Below are positions 1 through 7,420 of a stretch of 20,230 nucleotides of DNA, in pieces. The notes under the pieces are model-generated. The model did no database searches. It was given only the letters and a program-made list of their open reading frames with translations, and had not been told where the DNA came from. How positions within the stretch are numbered: position 1 is the stretch's first letter; each line of letters opens with the position of its first letter. Origin of the DNA: an uncultured Pseudomonadota bacterium (lineage in GTDB: Bacteria > Pseudomonadota > Gammaproteobacteria > Burkholderiales > Nitrosomonadaceae); assembly GCA_903957805.1 (NCBI GenBank), contig CAJBQQ010000080.1, forward strand, positions 1 to 20,230, in the 5' to 3' direction. Made by a program: the position numbers and the translations under genes.

Positions 1-303
1 CATGTGCTGGCATTTACACTGATGAATTATATCTGCGCCAGTGCCGGCGACAAGCCGGAAGAATTGTTACGTTTCGCAGGAAGTGGTTTTCGAGATTTCA
101 CCCGTATCGCCGGAAGTTCTCCAGAGATGTGGAGAGACATCTGCCTTGCTAACCGAGAAGCACTTCTCAAGCACATCGACGGATACCAGAATGAGTTGAC
201 TGAACTTCGAGAGATGTTGGATCGGAACGACAGTCAGGGACTTGAAAGTATTTTTACCGATGCTCGTGATGCGCGGAAGCAGTGGTTGCAAGGTAAGTCT
301 TGA
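1..303 (+). CDS. tyrA: Prephenate dehydrogenase, C-terminal part (partial)
   Basis: The reading frame is open from the first base and ends in TGA, so about 100 C-terminal residues are present and the start lies outside the window. The stretch GFRDFTRIAGSSPEMWRDIC is the typical C-terminal signature of bacterial TyrA prephenate dehydrogenases, the helical dimerisation domain after the NAD-binding domain. The enzyme oxidatively decarboxylates prephenate to 4-hydroxyphenylpyruvate in tyrosine synthesis, in the cytoplasm. In many proteobacteria tyrA is followed by aroA; here it is followed by an RNA methyltransferase gene, so the usual order is broken. The identification is sure for the part seen; whether a second domain is fused at the N-terminus cannot be told. 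Confidence 0.88.
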   Translation, partial: HVLAFTLMNYICASAGDKPEELLRFAGSGFRDFTRIAGSSPEMWRDICLANREALLKHIDGYQNELTELREMLDRNDSQGLESIFTDARDARKQWLQGKS

Positions 304-319
304 TTTGTAGAATATGACG

Positions 320-337
320 GGCATGGAAGTGCATGCC
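320..337 (+). other. Small hairpin between tyrA and the methyltransferase gene
   Basis: GGCATG and CATGCC form a 6-base stem around a 6-base loop, directly upstream of the TTG start. No T-run follows, so it is not a classical terminator. It could slow or attenuate transcription, or be chance. Confidence 0.25.
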
Positions 338-346
338 TGATAATCC

Positions 347-1150
347 TTGAAATCAATCACCTCTAGTGAGAATCCTCTCTTTAAGCAGCTCATCAAGCTG
401 TCGGAGTCTGCCGTACAACGCAGAGAAAGCGGATTAACGTTGTTAGATGGAATGCATCTAATTACAGCGTATCGCGCTTCACTAGGATCACCTCAAAGAT
501 TGGTCATTGGTGAGTCTGCAATTCAGAATGAAGAGGTAAAGGATTTGTTGGCGCAGCTGGAGAGAGAGCAGTCAGTGCCAGTGGTGGTAATGAGCGATTC
601 TTTGTTTCGTGCAGTCTCCCCAGTCAAGACCCCCATCGGTATCATCGCTTTGATTTCCATCCCGTTGATGGATAGCATTCCCGTATACCAAGGAGAGAGT
701 TTTAGCGTGCTCCTAGAGATGATACAAGACCCTGGTAATGTTGGCTCGATCCTACGTTCTGCCGCTGCTGCCGGTGCAGTCGATATCTATCTATCCACTG
801 GCTGCGCAGATGCGTGGTCACCTAAGACATTGCGCGCATCGATGGGAGCGCATTTCCAGTTGCGGATTCATGAGCAATCGGATCTGATAAAGGTAGCGCG
901 AGAATTCAGCGGCAAGGTGATTGCCACGACGCTTCATGCGAAGAAACATCTTTACCAGGCCCAGTTGACCGGACCGGTGGCATTCCTATTCGGCAATGAG
1001 GGGGCCGGTCTATCGAATGAAGTGCTTCAATCATCCAGCGATCAGATGAGTATTCACATGCCAGGTGGCACAGAGTCTTTGAATGTTGCAGCAGCTGCGG
1101 CAGTGTGTTTCTTCGAGCGGGTGCGGCAGAGTATCGGCATTGAGAAATAG
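347..1150 (+). CDS. SpoU/TrmH-family RNA 2'-O-methyltransferase
   Basis: A 267-residue protein with the two-part layout of SpoU (SPOUT) methyltransferases: an N-terminal substrate-binding region (residues 1-100) and a knotted catalytic domain (about 120-267). All three family motifs are visible: MIQDPGNVGSILRSA, then FLFGNEGAGLS, then MPGGTESLNVAAAAAV. Such enzymes transfer a methyl group from S-adenosylmethionine to a ribose 2'-OH in rRNA or tRNA. The sequence does not settle the target, so no symbol is given. The start is a TTG 43 bases after tyrA; the frame opens with KSITSSENPLFKQL, the normal N-terminus of this group, so TTG is likely right although the ribosome site is weak. The stop lies one base from the end of the opposing hydrolase gene. 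Confidence 0.87.
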   Translation: MKSITSSENPLFKQLIKLSESAVQRRESGLTLLDGMHLITAYRASLGSPQRLVIGESAIQNEEVKDLLAQLEREQSVPVVVMSDSLFRAVSPVKTPIGIIALISIPLMDSIPVYQGESFSVLLEMIQDPGNVGSILRSAAAAGAVDIYLSTGCADAWSPKTLRASMGAHFQLRIHEQSDLIKVAREFSGKVIATTLHAKKHLYQAQLTGPVAFLFGNEGAGLSNEVLQSSSDQMSIHMPGGTESLNVAAAAAVCFFERVRQSIGIEK

Positions 1151-1151
1151 A

Positions 1152-1778
1152 TTAGAGGTGCTGTGTAAACCATTTGGCTGCGCTGTGCGCAGCCTGTCCC
1201 AGTGTGCCAGGCTCCTCGAATAAATGCGTTGCTTCTGGAATTAGGGTAAGTTTTTTTTCACAGCGCATTAATTCATAGGCTTGTTGGTTTAATTCAATTA
1301 CGCCGTAATCAGCGCTGCCGACGATGAGTAGGGTAGGAGCAGTCACCTGGCTCAATGCGATTTCTCCGGCCAAGTCTGGACGGCCGCCACGAGAGACCAC
1401 AGCGGAGATTTTGGTTCCTTTTGTGGCAGCCGCCTGTAACGCCGCCGCTGCACCCGTACTGGCACCAAAATAGCCAATGTCTAAGTCTTTCGTTTTTGGG
1501 TCTGTTTGAAGCCAGTCAGTAGCAGTGAGTAGGCGGCGCGTGAGTAGATTAATATTAAAGCGAGTGGAGTAATCCTGGTCCTCTACCCGTGTCAGAAGGT
1601 CAAATAGCAGAGTTCCAATACCGTGTTGCTGTAGAACTTCAGCCACAAAAGTATTCCGAGGGCTGAGTCGGCTACTACCACTGCCGTGCGCGAAAAGAAC
1701 CACTCCGGTTGCGGATGGGGGCAATACTAGTTCACCAGCGAGTTTGATTGAACCGGCGATAATATTTACGCTGCTCAT
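1152..1778 (-). CDS. Alpha/beta hydrolase (dienelactone hydrolase-like)
   Basis: A 208-residue soluble alpha/beta hydrolase. The nucleophile elbow is GASTG with Ser107; Asp157 in GSADYG and His185 in EATHLF complete a plausible catalytic triad, and HGSGSSR near residue 31 is the oxyanion-hole region. The type is close to the dienelactone hydrolase-like proteins that in many proteobacteria sit beside, or are fused to, a phosphoribosyltransferase; a phosphoribosyltransferase gene does occur here, but about 6 kb away. The substrate is unknown. The start codon overlaps the stop of the radical-SAM gene by 4 bases (ATGA), so it is the last gene of the amrB-amrA-amrS operon and probably translationally coupled, behind a good GAGAGGGG ribosome site. 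The family is well supported; the reaction is not known. Confidence 0.82.
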   Translation of the reverse strand: MSSVNIIAGSIKLAGELVLPPSATGVVLFAHGSGSSRLSPRNTFVAEVLQQHGIGTLLFDLLTRVEDQDYSTRFNINLLTRRLLTATDWLQTDPKTKDLDIGYFGASTGAAAALQAAATKGTKISAVVSRGGRPDLAGEIALSQVTAPTLLIVGSADYGVIELNQQAYELMRCEKKLTLIPEATHLFEEPGTLGQAAHSAAKWFTQHL

Positions 1779-2872
1779 ACTGCCCCTCTCATTACTACAG
1801 GAACTCGTCGCCTTCCAAATTTTCCCGCAAATCTATCAAAATGCCCCGCGATCTGAGTACTGCAGTCTGGACAATGGCCATCAGGCGTAAGTCGGTATTG
1901 TTTGATTTCATACCAATCACGCTCAATGAGTGGTGTGTTACATGAGGGGCAGTAGGTTGTATCCCCCTCACGGTTATGAACATTGCCAGTATAGACATAG
2001 CGTAGCCCCGCAGATTGTGCAATCTGTCGTGCCCGTATCAGAGTTTCGGACGGTGTTGCTGGAATGTCGGTCATCTTGTAGTCAGGGTGGAAAGCAGAAA
2101 AGTGTAGAGGAACATCTAGGCCGAGTTCTTTCGCAATCCATGAGCTCATCTTGGTTATTTCATCTTCTGAATCATTGAGGCCGGGGATCAACAACGTGGT
2201 GATCTCGACCCATACTTCAGTCTCCCGGAGCAGATATTTCAGCGTATCTAGAACTGGTTGAAGATGGGATCCGGTCTGCTTGACATAGAACTCCTCAGTA
2301 AATGCCTTGAGATCGACATTGGCGGCATCTATCTTGGAAAATAAATCACGCCGTGGTTGGTCATGGATATAGCCTGCTGTAACTGCTACCGTCTTGATGT
2401 TACGTTCATGACAGGCATCGGATACATCCATTACATATTCGGTGAAAATTACTGGGTCGTTGTAGGTGAATGCGATGCTCTTGCAGCCAAGTTCATCGGC
2501 CCTGCTCGCAATAGCTTCCGGGTTAGCTTGATCGGCGAGTTTGTCGAAGCTACGTGATTTTGAAATATCCCAGTTCTGACAAAACTTGCAGGCGAGGTTG
2601 CAGCCTGCTGTACCGAATGATAGGACGCTGCTCCCAGGGTAGAAGTGGTTAAGTGGTTTTTTTTCAATTGGGTCGATGCAGAATCCTGAAGAACGTCCAT
2701 AAGTTGTGAGCACCATTGCGTCTCCAGCACGTCCACGAACATAGCACGCACCTCGCTGTCCCTCATGCAGCCGACAGTCCCGTGGGCATAGGTCACACTG
2801 GATGCGACCATCCACCAACGTGTGCCAGTATTTCGCGGGGTGCTGTTCAGCAACGCTGATCGGCTCATCCAT
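1775..2872 (-). CDS. amrS: AmmeMemoRadiSam system radical SAM enzyme
   Basis: A 365-residue radical SAM protein of the AmrS type (related to pyruvate formate-lyase activating enzymes). The [4Fe-4S] motif is CNLACKFC (Cys91, Cys95, Cys98), preceded by a cysteine-rich N-terminus (CDLCPRDCRL, residues 26-35) and followed at the C-terminus by a zinc-ribbon pair, CPSC and CPDC. It would cleave S-adenosylmethionine to a 5'-deoxyadenosyl radical; its substrate is unknown. An in-frame ATG at 2887 would add five residues, but the ATG at 2872 is preceded by GAGGA at good spacing, so I chose it. The gene overlaps amrA upstream by 8 bases and the hydrolase downstream by 4. Three-gene sets of this enzyme with AMMECR1 and Memo proteins recur widely in bacteria and archaea. 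Confidence 0.9.
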   Translation of the reverse strand: MDEPISVAEQHPAKYWHTLVDGRIQCDLCPRDCRLHEGQRGACYVRGRAGDAMVLTTYGRSSGFCIDPIEKKPLNHFYPGSSVLSFGTAGCNLACKFCQNWDISKSRSFDKLADQANPEAIASRADELGCKSIAFTYNDPVIFTEYVMDVSDACHERNIKTVAVTAGYIHDQPRRDLFSKIDAANVDLKAFTEEFYVKQTGSHLQPVLDTLKYLLRETEVWVEITTLLIPGLNDSEDEITKMSSWIAKELGLDVPLHFSAFHPDYKMTDIPATPSETLIRARQIAQSAGLRYVYTGNVHNREGDTTYCPSCNTPLIERDWYEIKQYRLTPDGHCPDCSTQIAGHFDRFAGKFGRRRVPVVMRGAV

Positions 2873-3440
2873 AGCAGGATTCCTCATCTAAATCCGTCTC
2901 ATGCCACTTAGTTACGGTATAGCGAAACAGCTTCACATCAGCCGCCCAGAAGGTATCAGGCAGCCCCGCCTTACGTTTCAGCATAGTAAGGAATAGATCT
3001 GGTTGAGGGAGGCTCCCCCATACTTGTGGCAGAAAGGTACTTCGATGCCGACCATACTCGAAAACGACTCCATCGGTTCCAGGGCGAAGTTGCGAAAGTG
3101 CCGTAGATTCGTTGGTAAACGTAATTAGCTCTGGTTTGGTGAGTAATGAGACCTCCACCTGCACCGTTTCAAAATCCTTCAACCTAAGAGGCGGGAAACG
3201 TGGATCGAATAATGCAGCTGATACGGCATTAGTCTTGACGTCGATGAGCAATGGCCGGTATGCATGAATTGATCCGATGCAGCCACGTAATTTCCCGTAC
3301 CGAGTAAGGGTAACGAAACTCGCGCCGAGTTCGATTAGCCATGGCGCGGTTTCGTCTGATGTTGCATAGGGTATGTGCAAGGAGTTTGCAATTGCTGAGC
3401 GTGCTATCGATAGCAAGATCTGTCCTTGGTCATTCTTCAT
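2865..3440 (-). CDS. amrA: AmmeMemoRadiSam system protein A (AMMECR1 domain)
   Basis: A 191-residue protein that is almost wholly an AMMECR1 domain. The family hallmark RGCIG (residues 52-56, within KLRGCIGSIHAYRPL) is intact, and PRFPPLRLKDFETVQVEVSL matches the second conserved block. AMMECR1 is the human gene lost in Alport syndrome with midface hypoplasia; the biochemical role of bacterial copies is not established. The invariant cysteine suggests a catalytic or modified residue. The gene overlaps amrB by 11 bases and amrS by 8, so the three proteins are very likely made together. No signal peptide or membrane segment is seen. Confidence 0.9.
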   Translation of the reverse strand: MKNDQGQILLSIARSAIANSLHIPYATSDETAPWLIELGASFVTLTRYGKLRGCIGSIHAYRPLLIDVKTNAVSAALFDPRFPPLRLKDFETVQVEVSLLTKPELITFTNESTALSQLRPGTDGVVFEYGRHRSTFLPQVWGSLPQPDLFLTMLKRKAGLPDTFWAADVKLFRYTVTKWHETDLDEESCYG

Positions 3441-4233
3441 AGCCTATCTCCTGGGTGAAAGCAATCGCGGCATAACCCACCACCCGGTCTTTCGAACCAG
3501 ACGTATCACCGGAATTACGTAAATCAAGAAGATGGGGTATCAGGTGGTGTTTTTGAGAAGCGATGATCAGGCCGTTGATGGGGGTACCTCCGCAGGCATG
3601 CTCATGTGAGATCGGCTGGTTCAGATCCAAGATAGATTGAACAGTCTCACCATCCACTCGTTGGGCAGTAACATAAGGTAGATAGTGTGATAGATCTGAG
3701 CTGATAACGATGAGCGTTTCATTGCCGCCCCACAGCACATCCAGTACCTCTGCAACCTCTTCAGATGATGCCGTTCCGACAGCCAATGGCAGCAGGGTAA
3801 AATCTGGCAATATACTTTGCAGGAATGGCAACTGCACTTCCAATGAGTGCTCCATCAGATGTGCCTGAGAGTTGATGCTGATTTGCGGCAAGTGATCAAT
3901 GGCCCTAGCCGCTGAGGCGTCAATCAGGACGCGACCGAGCGGCGTTTCAAACACATCTGATCCTGGCAATGCTAGGCCATTTACTGCAACTCGATGGGTG
4001 GGGCCAAGCAGCACAACGCGCCGGATGCGCGTAGCAATGGAACTCAGGGTGGCATAAGCGGTTGCCGCAATCTCACCTGAATAGATATAACCAGCATGCG
4101 GTACGATCAGAGCCTTGGGGGTTAACGGATGAGGGTACGCTGAGGCCATCAATCGTTGCACATCTCGAGCAAGTTGTTGCGAATCTGCCGGGTAGAACAT
4201 ACCTGCGACAGCAGGCGATCGAACAATCGACAT
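3430..4233 (-). CDS. amrB: AmmeMemoRadiSam system protein B (Memo-like)
   Basis: A 267-residue Memo-family protein, related to extradiol dioxygenases. It opens with VRSPAVAGMFYPAD, the normal start of the family. His46 (PHAGYIYSG), His80 (GPTHR) and Cys214 (ACGGTPING) match the positions of the metal-binding His, His and Cys of human MEMO1, and SSDLSHY near residue 178 is another family block. It therefore probably binds iron or copper, which is inference from the family. It is first in the minus-strand operon, behind a GAGGG ribosome site; its promoter must lie in the 250-base divergent region before Hsp20. Confidence 0.9.
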   Translation of the reverse strand: MSIVRSPAVAGMFYPADSQQLARDVQRLMASAYPHPLTPKALIVPHAGYIYSGEIAATAYATLSSIATRIRRVVLLGPTHRVAVNGLALPGSDVFETPLGRVLIDASAARAIDHLPQISINSQAHLMEHSLEVQLPFLQSILPDFTLLPLAVGTASSEEVAEVLDVLWGGNETLIVISSDLSHYLPYVTAQRVDGETVQSILDLNQPISHEHACGGTPINGLIIASQKHHLIPHLLDLRNSGDTSGSKDRVVGYAAIAFTQEIGYEE

Positions 4234-4483
4234 GGAGATCCCTCGTTAAGTGATGAGAGTATGCTTTTATATATATGTCCTGTGAGGACAGAATCAAGAG
4301 AAATTAAAAACTATTGTGATGAGTCTCAGTCATTCACTACCTAATGAAAGTGTGGGTACTGACTAGAGCATGGACAGATTGGGGTGAGGGGGTGGCTATT
4401 GAAATCCTTTTCACTATCACCATATACCTTCTTGTCAGCGGAATTGTCCGCTCAATAAAGTCGATTAAGATAAGGAGAAATAC
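4234..4483. promoter_or_regulatory. Divergent promoter region between amrB and hsp20
   Basis: This 250-base stretch holds no gene. It must carry the promoter for the minus-strand amr operon and that for hsp20. Near the amrB side there is an inverted repeat, TGTCCT-GTG-AGGACA (4276-4290), beside an AT-rich TATATATAT run; this could be an operator or an early hairpin in the amr transcript. A second small hairpin, AGCGGA-ATTG-TCCGCT (4437-4452), lies in the predicted hsp20 leader. Confidence 0.5.
4399..4425 (+). promoter_or_regulatory. Sigma-32-like heat-shock promoter of hsp20
   Basis: TTGAAA (4399-4404), a 13-base spacer and CACCATAT (4418-4425) resemble the sigma-32 consensus CTTGAAA - 12 to 14 bases - CCCCATAT; the -10 part matches at 7 of 8 positions. 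It lies about 60 bases before the Hsp20 ATG, which fits heat induction. Seen by eye only. Confidence 0.5.
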
Positions 4484-4915
4484 ATGATTAATGTCACTCG
4501 TTTCGACCCATTTCAAGTATCTGGCTTGGATCCATTTGATGATGTGATTCGTGGATTATTTCGCCCGGTTAAATTGGAAAACAAGCAGGAGGTTTTGATC
4601 AAGATTGATGTTAGGGAGGACGATAAGTCATATACCGTCTACGCAGAAATTCCGGGTGTAAGGAAGGAGGATTTACACGTTTCTATCGAAGGAAATCAAG
4701 TATCAATCAACGCGGAAACTCGGCAGGAAAATGAGGTAAAGGAGGGTGGGAAGGTGCTACGTTCGGAGCGCTACTATGGAAAATCATTACGTAGCTTTTC
4801 CCTGGGTAGCGAAGTCGATGAAAATGCATCCCATGCCAAATACGCCGACGGGATCTTGGAGTTAATGCTACCCAAGAAGGCTGTCTCTTCTGCCAGAAAA
4901 CTTAGTATCAATTAA
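4484..4915 (+). CDS. Hsp20/alpha-crystallin small heat-shock protein
   Basis: A 143-residue small heat-shock protein. The alpha-crystallin domain runs from about residue 40 to 135, with the typical stretches YAEIPGVRKEDLHVSIEGN and LRSFSLGSEVDENASHAKYADGILE. The short C-terminal tail ends in KLSIN, a weak form of the I-x-I anchor. Such proteins hold unfolded proteins in a refoldable state without ATP and pass them to DnaK or GroEL; a GroEL paralogue lies 4 kb downstream. An AAGGAG ribosome site precedes the ATG. The gene is followed by a strong hairpin, so it is probably transcribed alone. Confidence 0.95.
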   Translation: MINVTRFDPFQVSGLDPFDDVIRGLFRPVKLENKQEVLIKIDVREDDKSYTVYAEIPGVRKEDLHVSIEGNQVSINAETRQENEVKEGGKVLRSERYYGKSLRSFSLGSEVDENASHAKYADGILELMLPKKAVSSARKLSIN

Positions 4916-4940
4916 CAGTTGGTCAGAAGTTGTCCTAAGA

Positions 4941-4970
4941 CCCCCAGTTAGCTGATGAGTTGACTGGGGG
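4941..4970 (+). terminator. Strong hairpin after hsp20
   Basis: CCCCCAGTTA pairs with TGACTGGGGG (10 pairs, one G-T) around a 10-base loop, 26 bases after the hsp20 stop. It is GC-rich enough to stop transcription, but no T-run follows, so it may act as an mRNA 3'-end stabiliser or a factor-aided terminator. Confidence 0.5.
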
Positions 4971-5061
4971 GAGGCTGTGTTGAGTGATCTGATACACGGA
5001 TTTTTGTGAGATTAGGGTCTATAGTTAACTAAGTTATTTTGTTCTTAGGTCTCTCCCGTCC

Positions 5062-5226
5062 ATGATTAAGAGTTCTCGTGGCAAACGTACTCTCTCGATC
5101 TCTCTACTCGTACTGGGAGGGCTGCTAATCTTCCTGGCACCAGAGAATGTATGGATTGGATCAATCTTACTCATCGCTGGTCTTTGTATTGAAGTGGTGG
5201 GACTGGTACTTTCGCACCGTAGGTAA
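5062..5226 (+). CDS. 54-residue membrane protein, function unknown
   Basis: A short open frame from ATG to TAA encoding 54 residues. It has a basic N-terminus (IKSSRGKR), a hydrophobic segment at about residues 11-26 (LSISLLVLGGLLIFLA), a PENVW turn, a second hydrophobic segment at about 32-50 and a basic end (SHRR). That layout predicts two membrane-spanning helices joined by a short loop, with both termini in the cytoplasm by the positive-inside rule. The hydrophobic pattern over the whole length is hard to explain by chance. No clear ribosome site precedes the ATG, which lowers confidence. It lies between Hsp20 and the PEBP gene, inside the stress block. I do not recognise a named family. 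Confidence 0.55.
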   Translation: MIKSSRGKRTLSISLLVLGGLLIFLAPENVWIGSILLIAGLCIEVVGLVLSHRR

Positions 5227-5412
5227 CAAGGTCTTTCAATAGTTTAATATTTTGGAGTGTGGCTGCCCGCCCGCGAATGCTGAGCTTAGCTTCATGTTTC
5301 GCCTCGTTTTATTCGTCAGACAGGGGTGATATGCTTAAAAACTCGTGGCGCCTGCAGTTCTGCAATCCCATCTAAGATCAAATTAATTTCAACTAGGCGG
5401 AATAATAAAATA

Positions 5413-5889
5413 ATGGCTCTGATACTCATCTCGACATCCTTTTCTCACAATGCGGAGATTCCTATTCAGCATACCTGTGAGGGTCAGGATATTTCCCCCG
5501 ATCTTTCCTGGACGGGAATCCCTGCCAACACGAAGAGTCTGGTATTGATCGTTGATGATCCTGACGCACCTGACCCGGACGCGCCAAAAATGACTTGGGT
5601 CCACTGGATGCTCTACAACATACCGTCTGAAACTAATGGGATGCCTGCGGGGGTGGGAACGAAAGAACTCCCGCTAGGAACCTTGCAGGGGCTCAACGAC
5701 TGGCAGCGCACTGGTTACGGCGGGCCATGCCCGCCGATCGGCTGTCATCGTTACTTTCATAAGCTCTATGCTCTGGATTCTCTTCTGCCGAATCTAAAAC
5801 ATCCAACGAAGACAATTCTAGTGAAAGCGATGGAGGGTCACATCATCGACCACGCAGAGTTAATCGGTCATTATCGACGCCACTCTTGA
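5413..5889 (+). CDS. YbhB/YbcL (PEBP) family protein
   Basis: A 158-residue phosphatidylethanolamine-binding-like protein of the bacterial YbhB/YbcL type. Seen are the ligand-pocket motif VDDPDAPDPDAPKMTWVHWM (residues 49-68), a GTNDW-like GLNDWQRTGYGGPCPPIGCH segment and the closing HIIDHAEL block. Bacterial members are small cytoplasmic proteins of unclear function, sometimes called Raf-kinase-inhibitor-like. A GTG at 5326 would add 29 residues that look unlike the family; the ATG at 5413 gives the normal family start (ALILISTSFSHNAEIP) and is preceded by AGGCGG, so it was chosen. Its 3' end overlaps the end of the opposing alcohol dehydrogenase gene by 47 bases. Confidence 0.88.
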   Translation: MALILISTSFSHNAEIPIQHTCEGQDISPDLSWTGIPANTKSLVLIVDDPDAPDPDAPKMTWVHWMLYNIPSETNGMPAGVGTKELPLGTLQGLNDWQRTGYGGPCPPIGCHRYFHKLYALDSLLPNLKHPTKTILVKAMEGHIIDHAELIGHYRRHS

Positions 5890-6895
5890 ATTGTTCCTGA
5901 AGATTATTATAAGGCATCACCAGAACAGCTGCGCCTTGCACCCGACCTGCTCGTAGCTGTTGTATGGCTTCATTGGCCTCTACCAGAGGAAATGTTTTTA
6001 CTACAGATCTGACTCTAGCCTGTGGTGCGATGGCGAGAAATTCCTCTCCATCGCGTCGCGTGAGATTAGCAATGGAGCGAATGCTGCGCTCCCCCCAAAT
6101 TAATTCATAGGGAAATTCTGGGATAGGACTCATGTGGATTCCGGCACATACCAACGTTCCACCCTTGGTGATATGGCTAAGAGCTTGCGGTATTAGTGCG
6201 CCGACCGGTGCAAACAATATAGCAGCATCCAATTCCAGCGGTGGCGCCGTGCCCGAGTCACCTGCCCAGACAGCACCTAGATCATAGGCGAAATGTTGCC
6301 CCTCTATATCGCCTGGTTTGGTGAAAGCGAATACCTCCCGACCCTGCCAGTGGGCCACCTGTGAGATGATATGCGCCGACGCACCAAAACCGTAAATACC
6401 AATCCGCTTTGCTGAGCCGGTTGCGATTAATGCACGGTATCCGATCAGCCCGGCGCAAAGTAGTGGTGCAGATTCAGCATCTGAATATATGTCTGGTAAC
6501 GAAAAGCAGTAGCGTTGGTCTGCCAATGCAAATTCGGCATAGCCACCATTCAGGGTATATCCAGTGAATTCTGCTGCATCACAGAGATTTTCGCGGCCGC
6601 TCGCACAATATCGGCATTGACCGCAGGTGTGAGCGAGCCAAGGTACGCCCACTCTCTGCCCTATCGCAAAACGTTCTGCCTGCGGGCCTCTCTCCACGAC
6701 AGTGCCGACGATTTCATGTCCGAGAATGAGCGGCAGTTTGGGTTGTCGCAGATCACCATCGATCACGTGCAGGTCGGTGCGACATACACCGCAGGCATGT
6801 ACCTTAAGCAGGATCTCAGCAGCTACGGGTTTAGGCCTGGGTAGTTCTGTTAGTCGCAGGGGTTGATTCTGAGTATCCAGAATCATGGCTTTCAT
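5843..6895 (-). CDS. Zinc-dependent alcohol dehydrogenase family protein
   Basis: A 350-residue medium-chain dehydrogenase. Catalytic zinc ligands are Cys38 (ACGVCRTDLH), His60-Glu61 (GHE) and Cys147; structural zinc ligands are Cys91, Cys94, Cys97 and Cys105. The dinucleotide-binding turn is IGIYGFGASAH (about 165-175). It resembles the subgroup of zinc alcohol dehydrogenases found in low-oxygen and stress gene blocks; the likely reaction is NAD(P)H-linked interconversion of alcohols and aldehydes, which could dispose of reducing equivalents when oxygen is short (inference). The last 17 or so residues run antisense through the end of the PEBP gene, so this C-terminus may be a late addition. 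The universal stress protein gene lies 84 bases upstream on the same strand. Confidence 0.9.
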   Translation of the reverse strand: MKAMILDTQNQPLRLTELPRPKPVAAEILLKVHACGVCRTDLHVIDGDLRQPKLPLILGHEIVGTVVERGPQAERFAIGQRVGVPWLAHTCGQCRYCASGRENLCDAAEFTGYTLNGGYAEFALADQRYCFSLPDIYSDAESAPLLCAGLIGYRALIATGSAKRIGIYGFGASAHIISQVAHWQGREVFAFTKPGDIEGQHFAYDLGAVWAGDSGTAPPLELDAAILFAPVGALIPQALSHITKGGTLVCAGIHMSPIPEFPYELIWGERSIRSIANLTRRDGEEFLAIAPQARVRSVVKTFPLVEANEAIQQLRAGRVQGAAVLVMPYNNLQEQFKSGVDNDRLTLRGR

Positions 6896-6979
6896 GTAGA
6901 TCCTCGGTAATTCGGCAATAAAATTTCAAAGCACGCTGATTTTCCAATCTGCCCAGCATGCGCCATGATCATATTGCTA

Positions 6980-7420
6980 TCAGTTTGCGCGAATCAGCAA
7001 TACAGGCACCGGAGACGTTCGCAACACCCCTTCGGCAACACTCCCGAACAGTAGACGGTTGAAACCAGTTCGACCATGGGTGCCGATTACGATCAGATCT
7101 GCCGACCAGCGTTGAGCCTCTGCTATGATCACGCCGGCGATGCTCTCACCATCCGCTTCGAGCATCTGTATCTCTGCCGTTCTGCCTGACTGTTGCACTT
7201 TCATTCGTGCTTGTGTAAGTATTTCTGCGTCACTACTTCTGATCGACTCTGGTAATTCAGCATAATTGATGCAACTTTCTGCATCTGCAAAATGAATCTC
7301 CTCCTTCACATGTAGTAGTCTAAGCTGAACATTTTGTTGGTTGGTAAATACGAGCGCTTCTTTCAGAGCTCGGTCAGAAGTTGGGCTGCCATCAACCGGA
7401 ATCAGGATACGTTGATACAT
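6980..7420 (-). CDS. Universal stress protein (UspA family)
   Basis: A 146-residue single-domain Usp. The ATP-binding signature G-x2-G-x9-G-S is present at Gly113, Gly116, Gly126 and Ser127 (GTHGRTGFNRLLFGS), and the N-terminus RILIPVDGSP is typical, so this is probably the ATP-binding type. These cytoplasmic proteins accumulate under starvation, oxygen lack or growth arrest. TAGGAGGT, an excellent ribosome site, precedes the ATG. It may be co-transcribed with the alcohol dehydrogenase 84 bases downstream. Confidence 0.93.
   Translation of the reverse strand: MYQRILIPVDGSPTSDRALKEALVFTNQQNVQLRLLHVKEEIHFADAESCINYAELPESIRSSDAEILTQARMKVQQSGRTAEIQMLEADGESIAGVIIAEAQRWSADLIVIGTHGRTGFNRLLFGSVAEGVLRTSPVPVLLIRAN

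Noticed and set aside
5326..5412. N-terminal extension of the PEBP protein from GTG 5326
   Set aside because: The extra 29 residues are not signal-peptide-like and not family-like; the ATG at 5413 gives the normal start.
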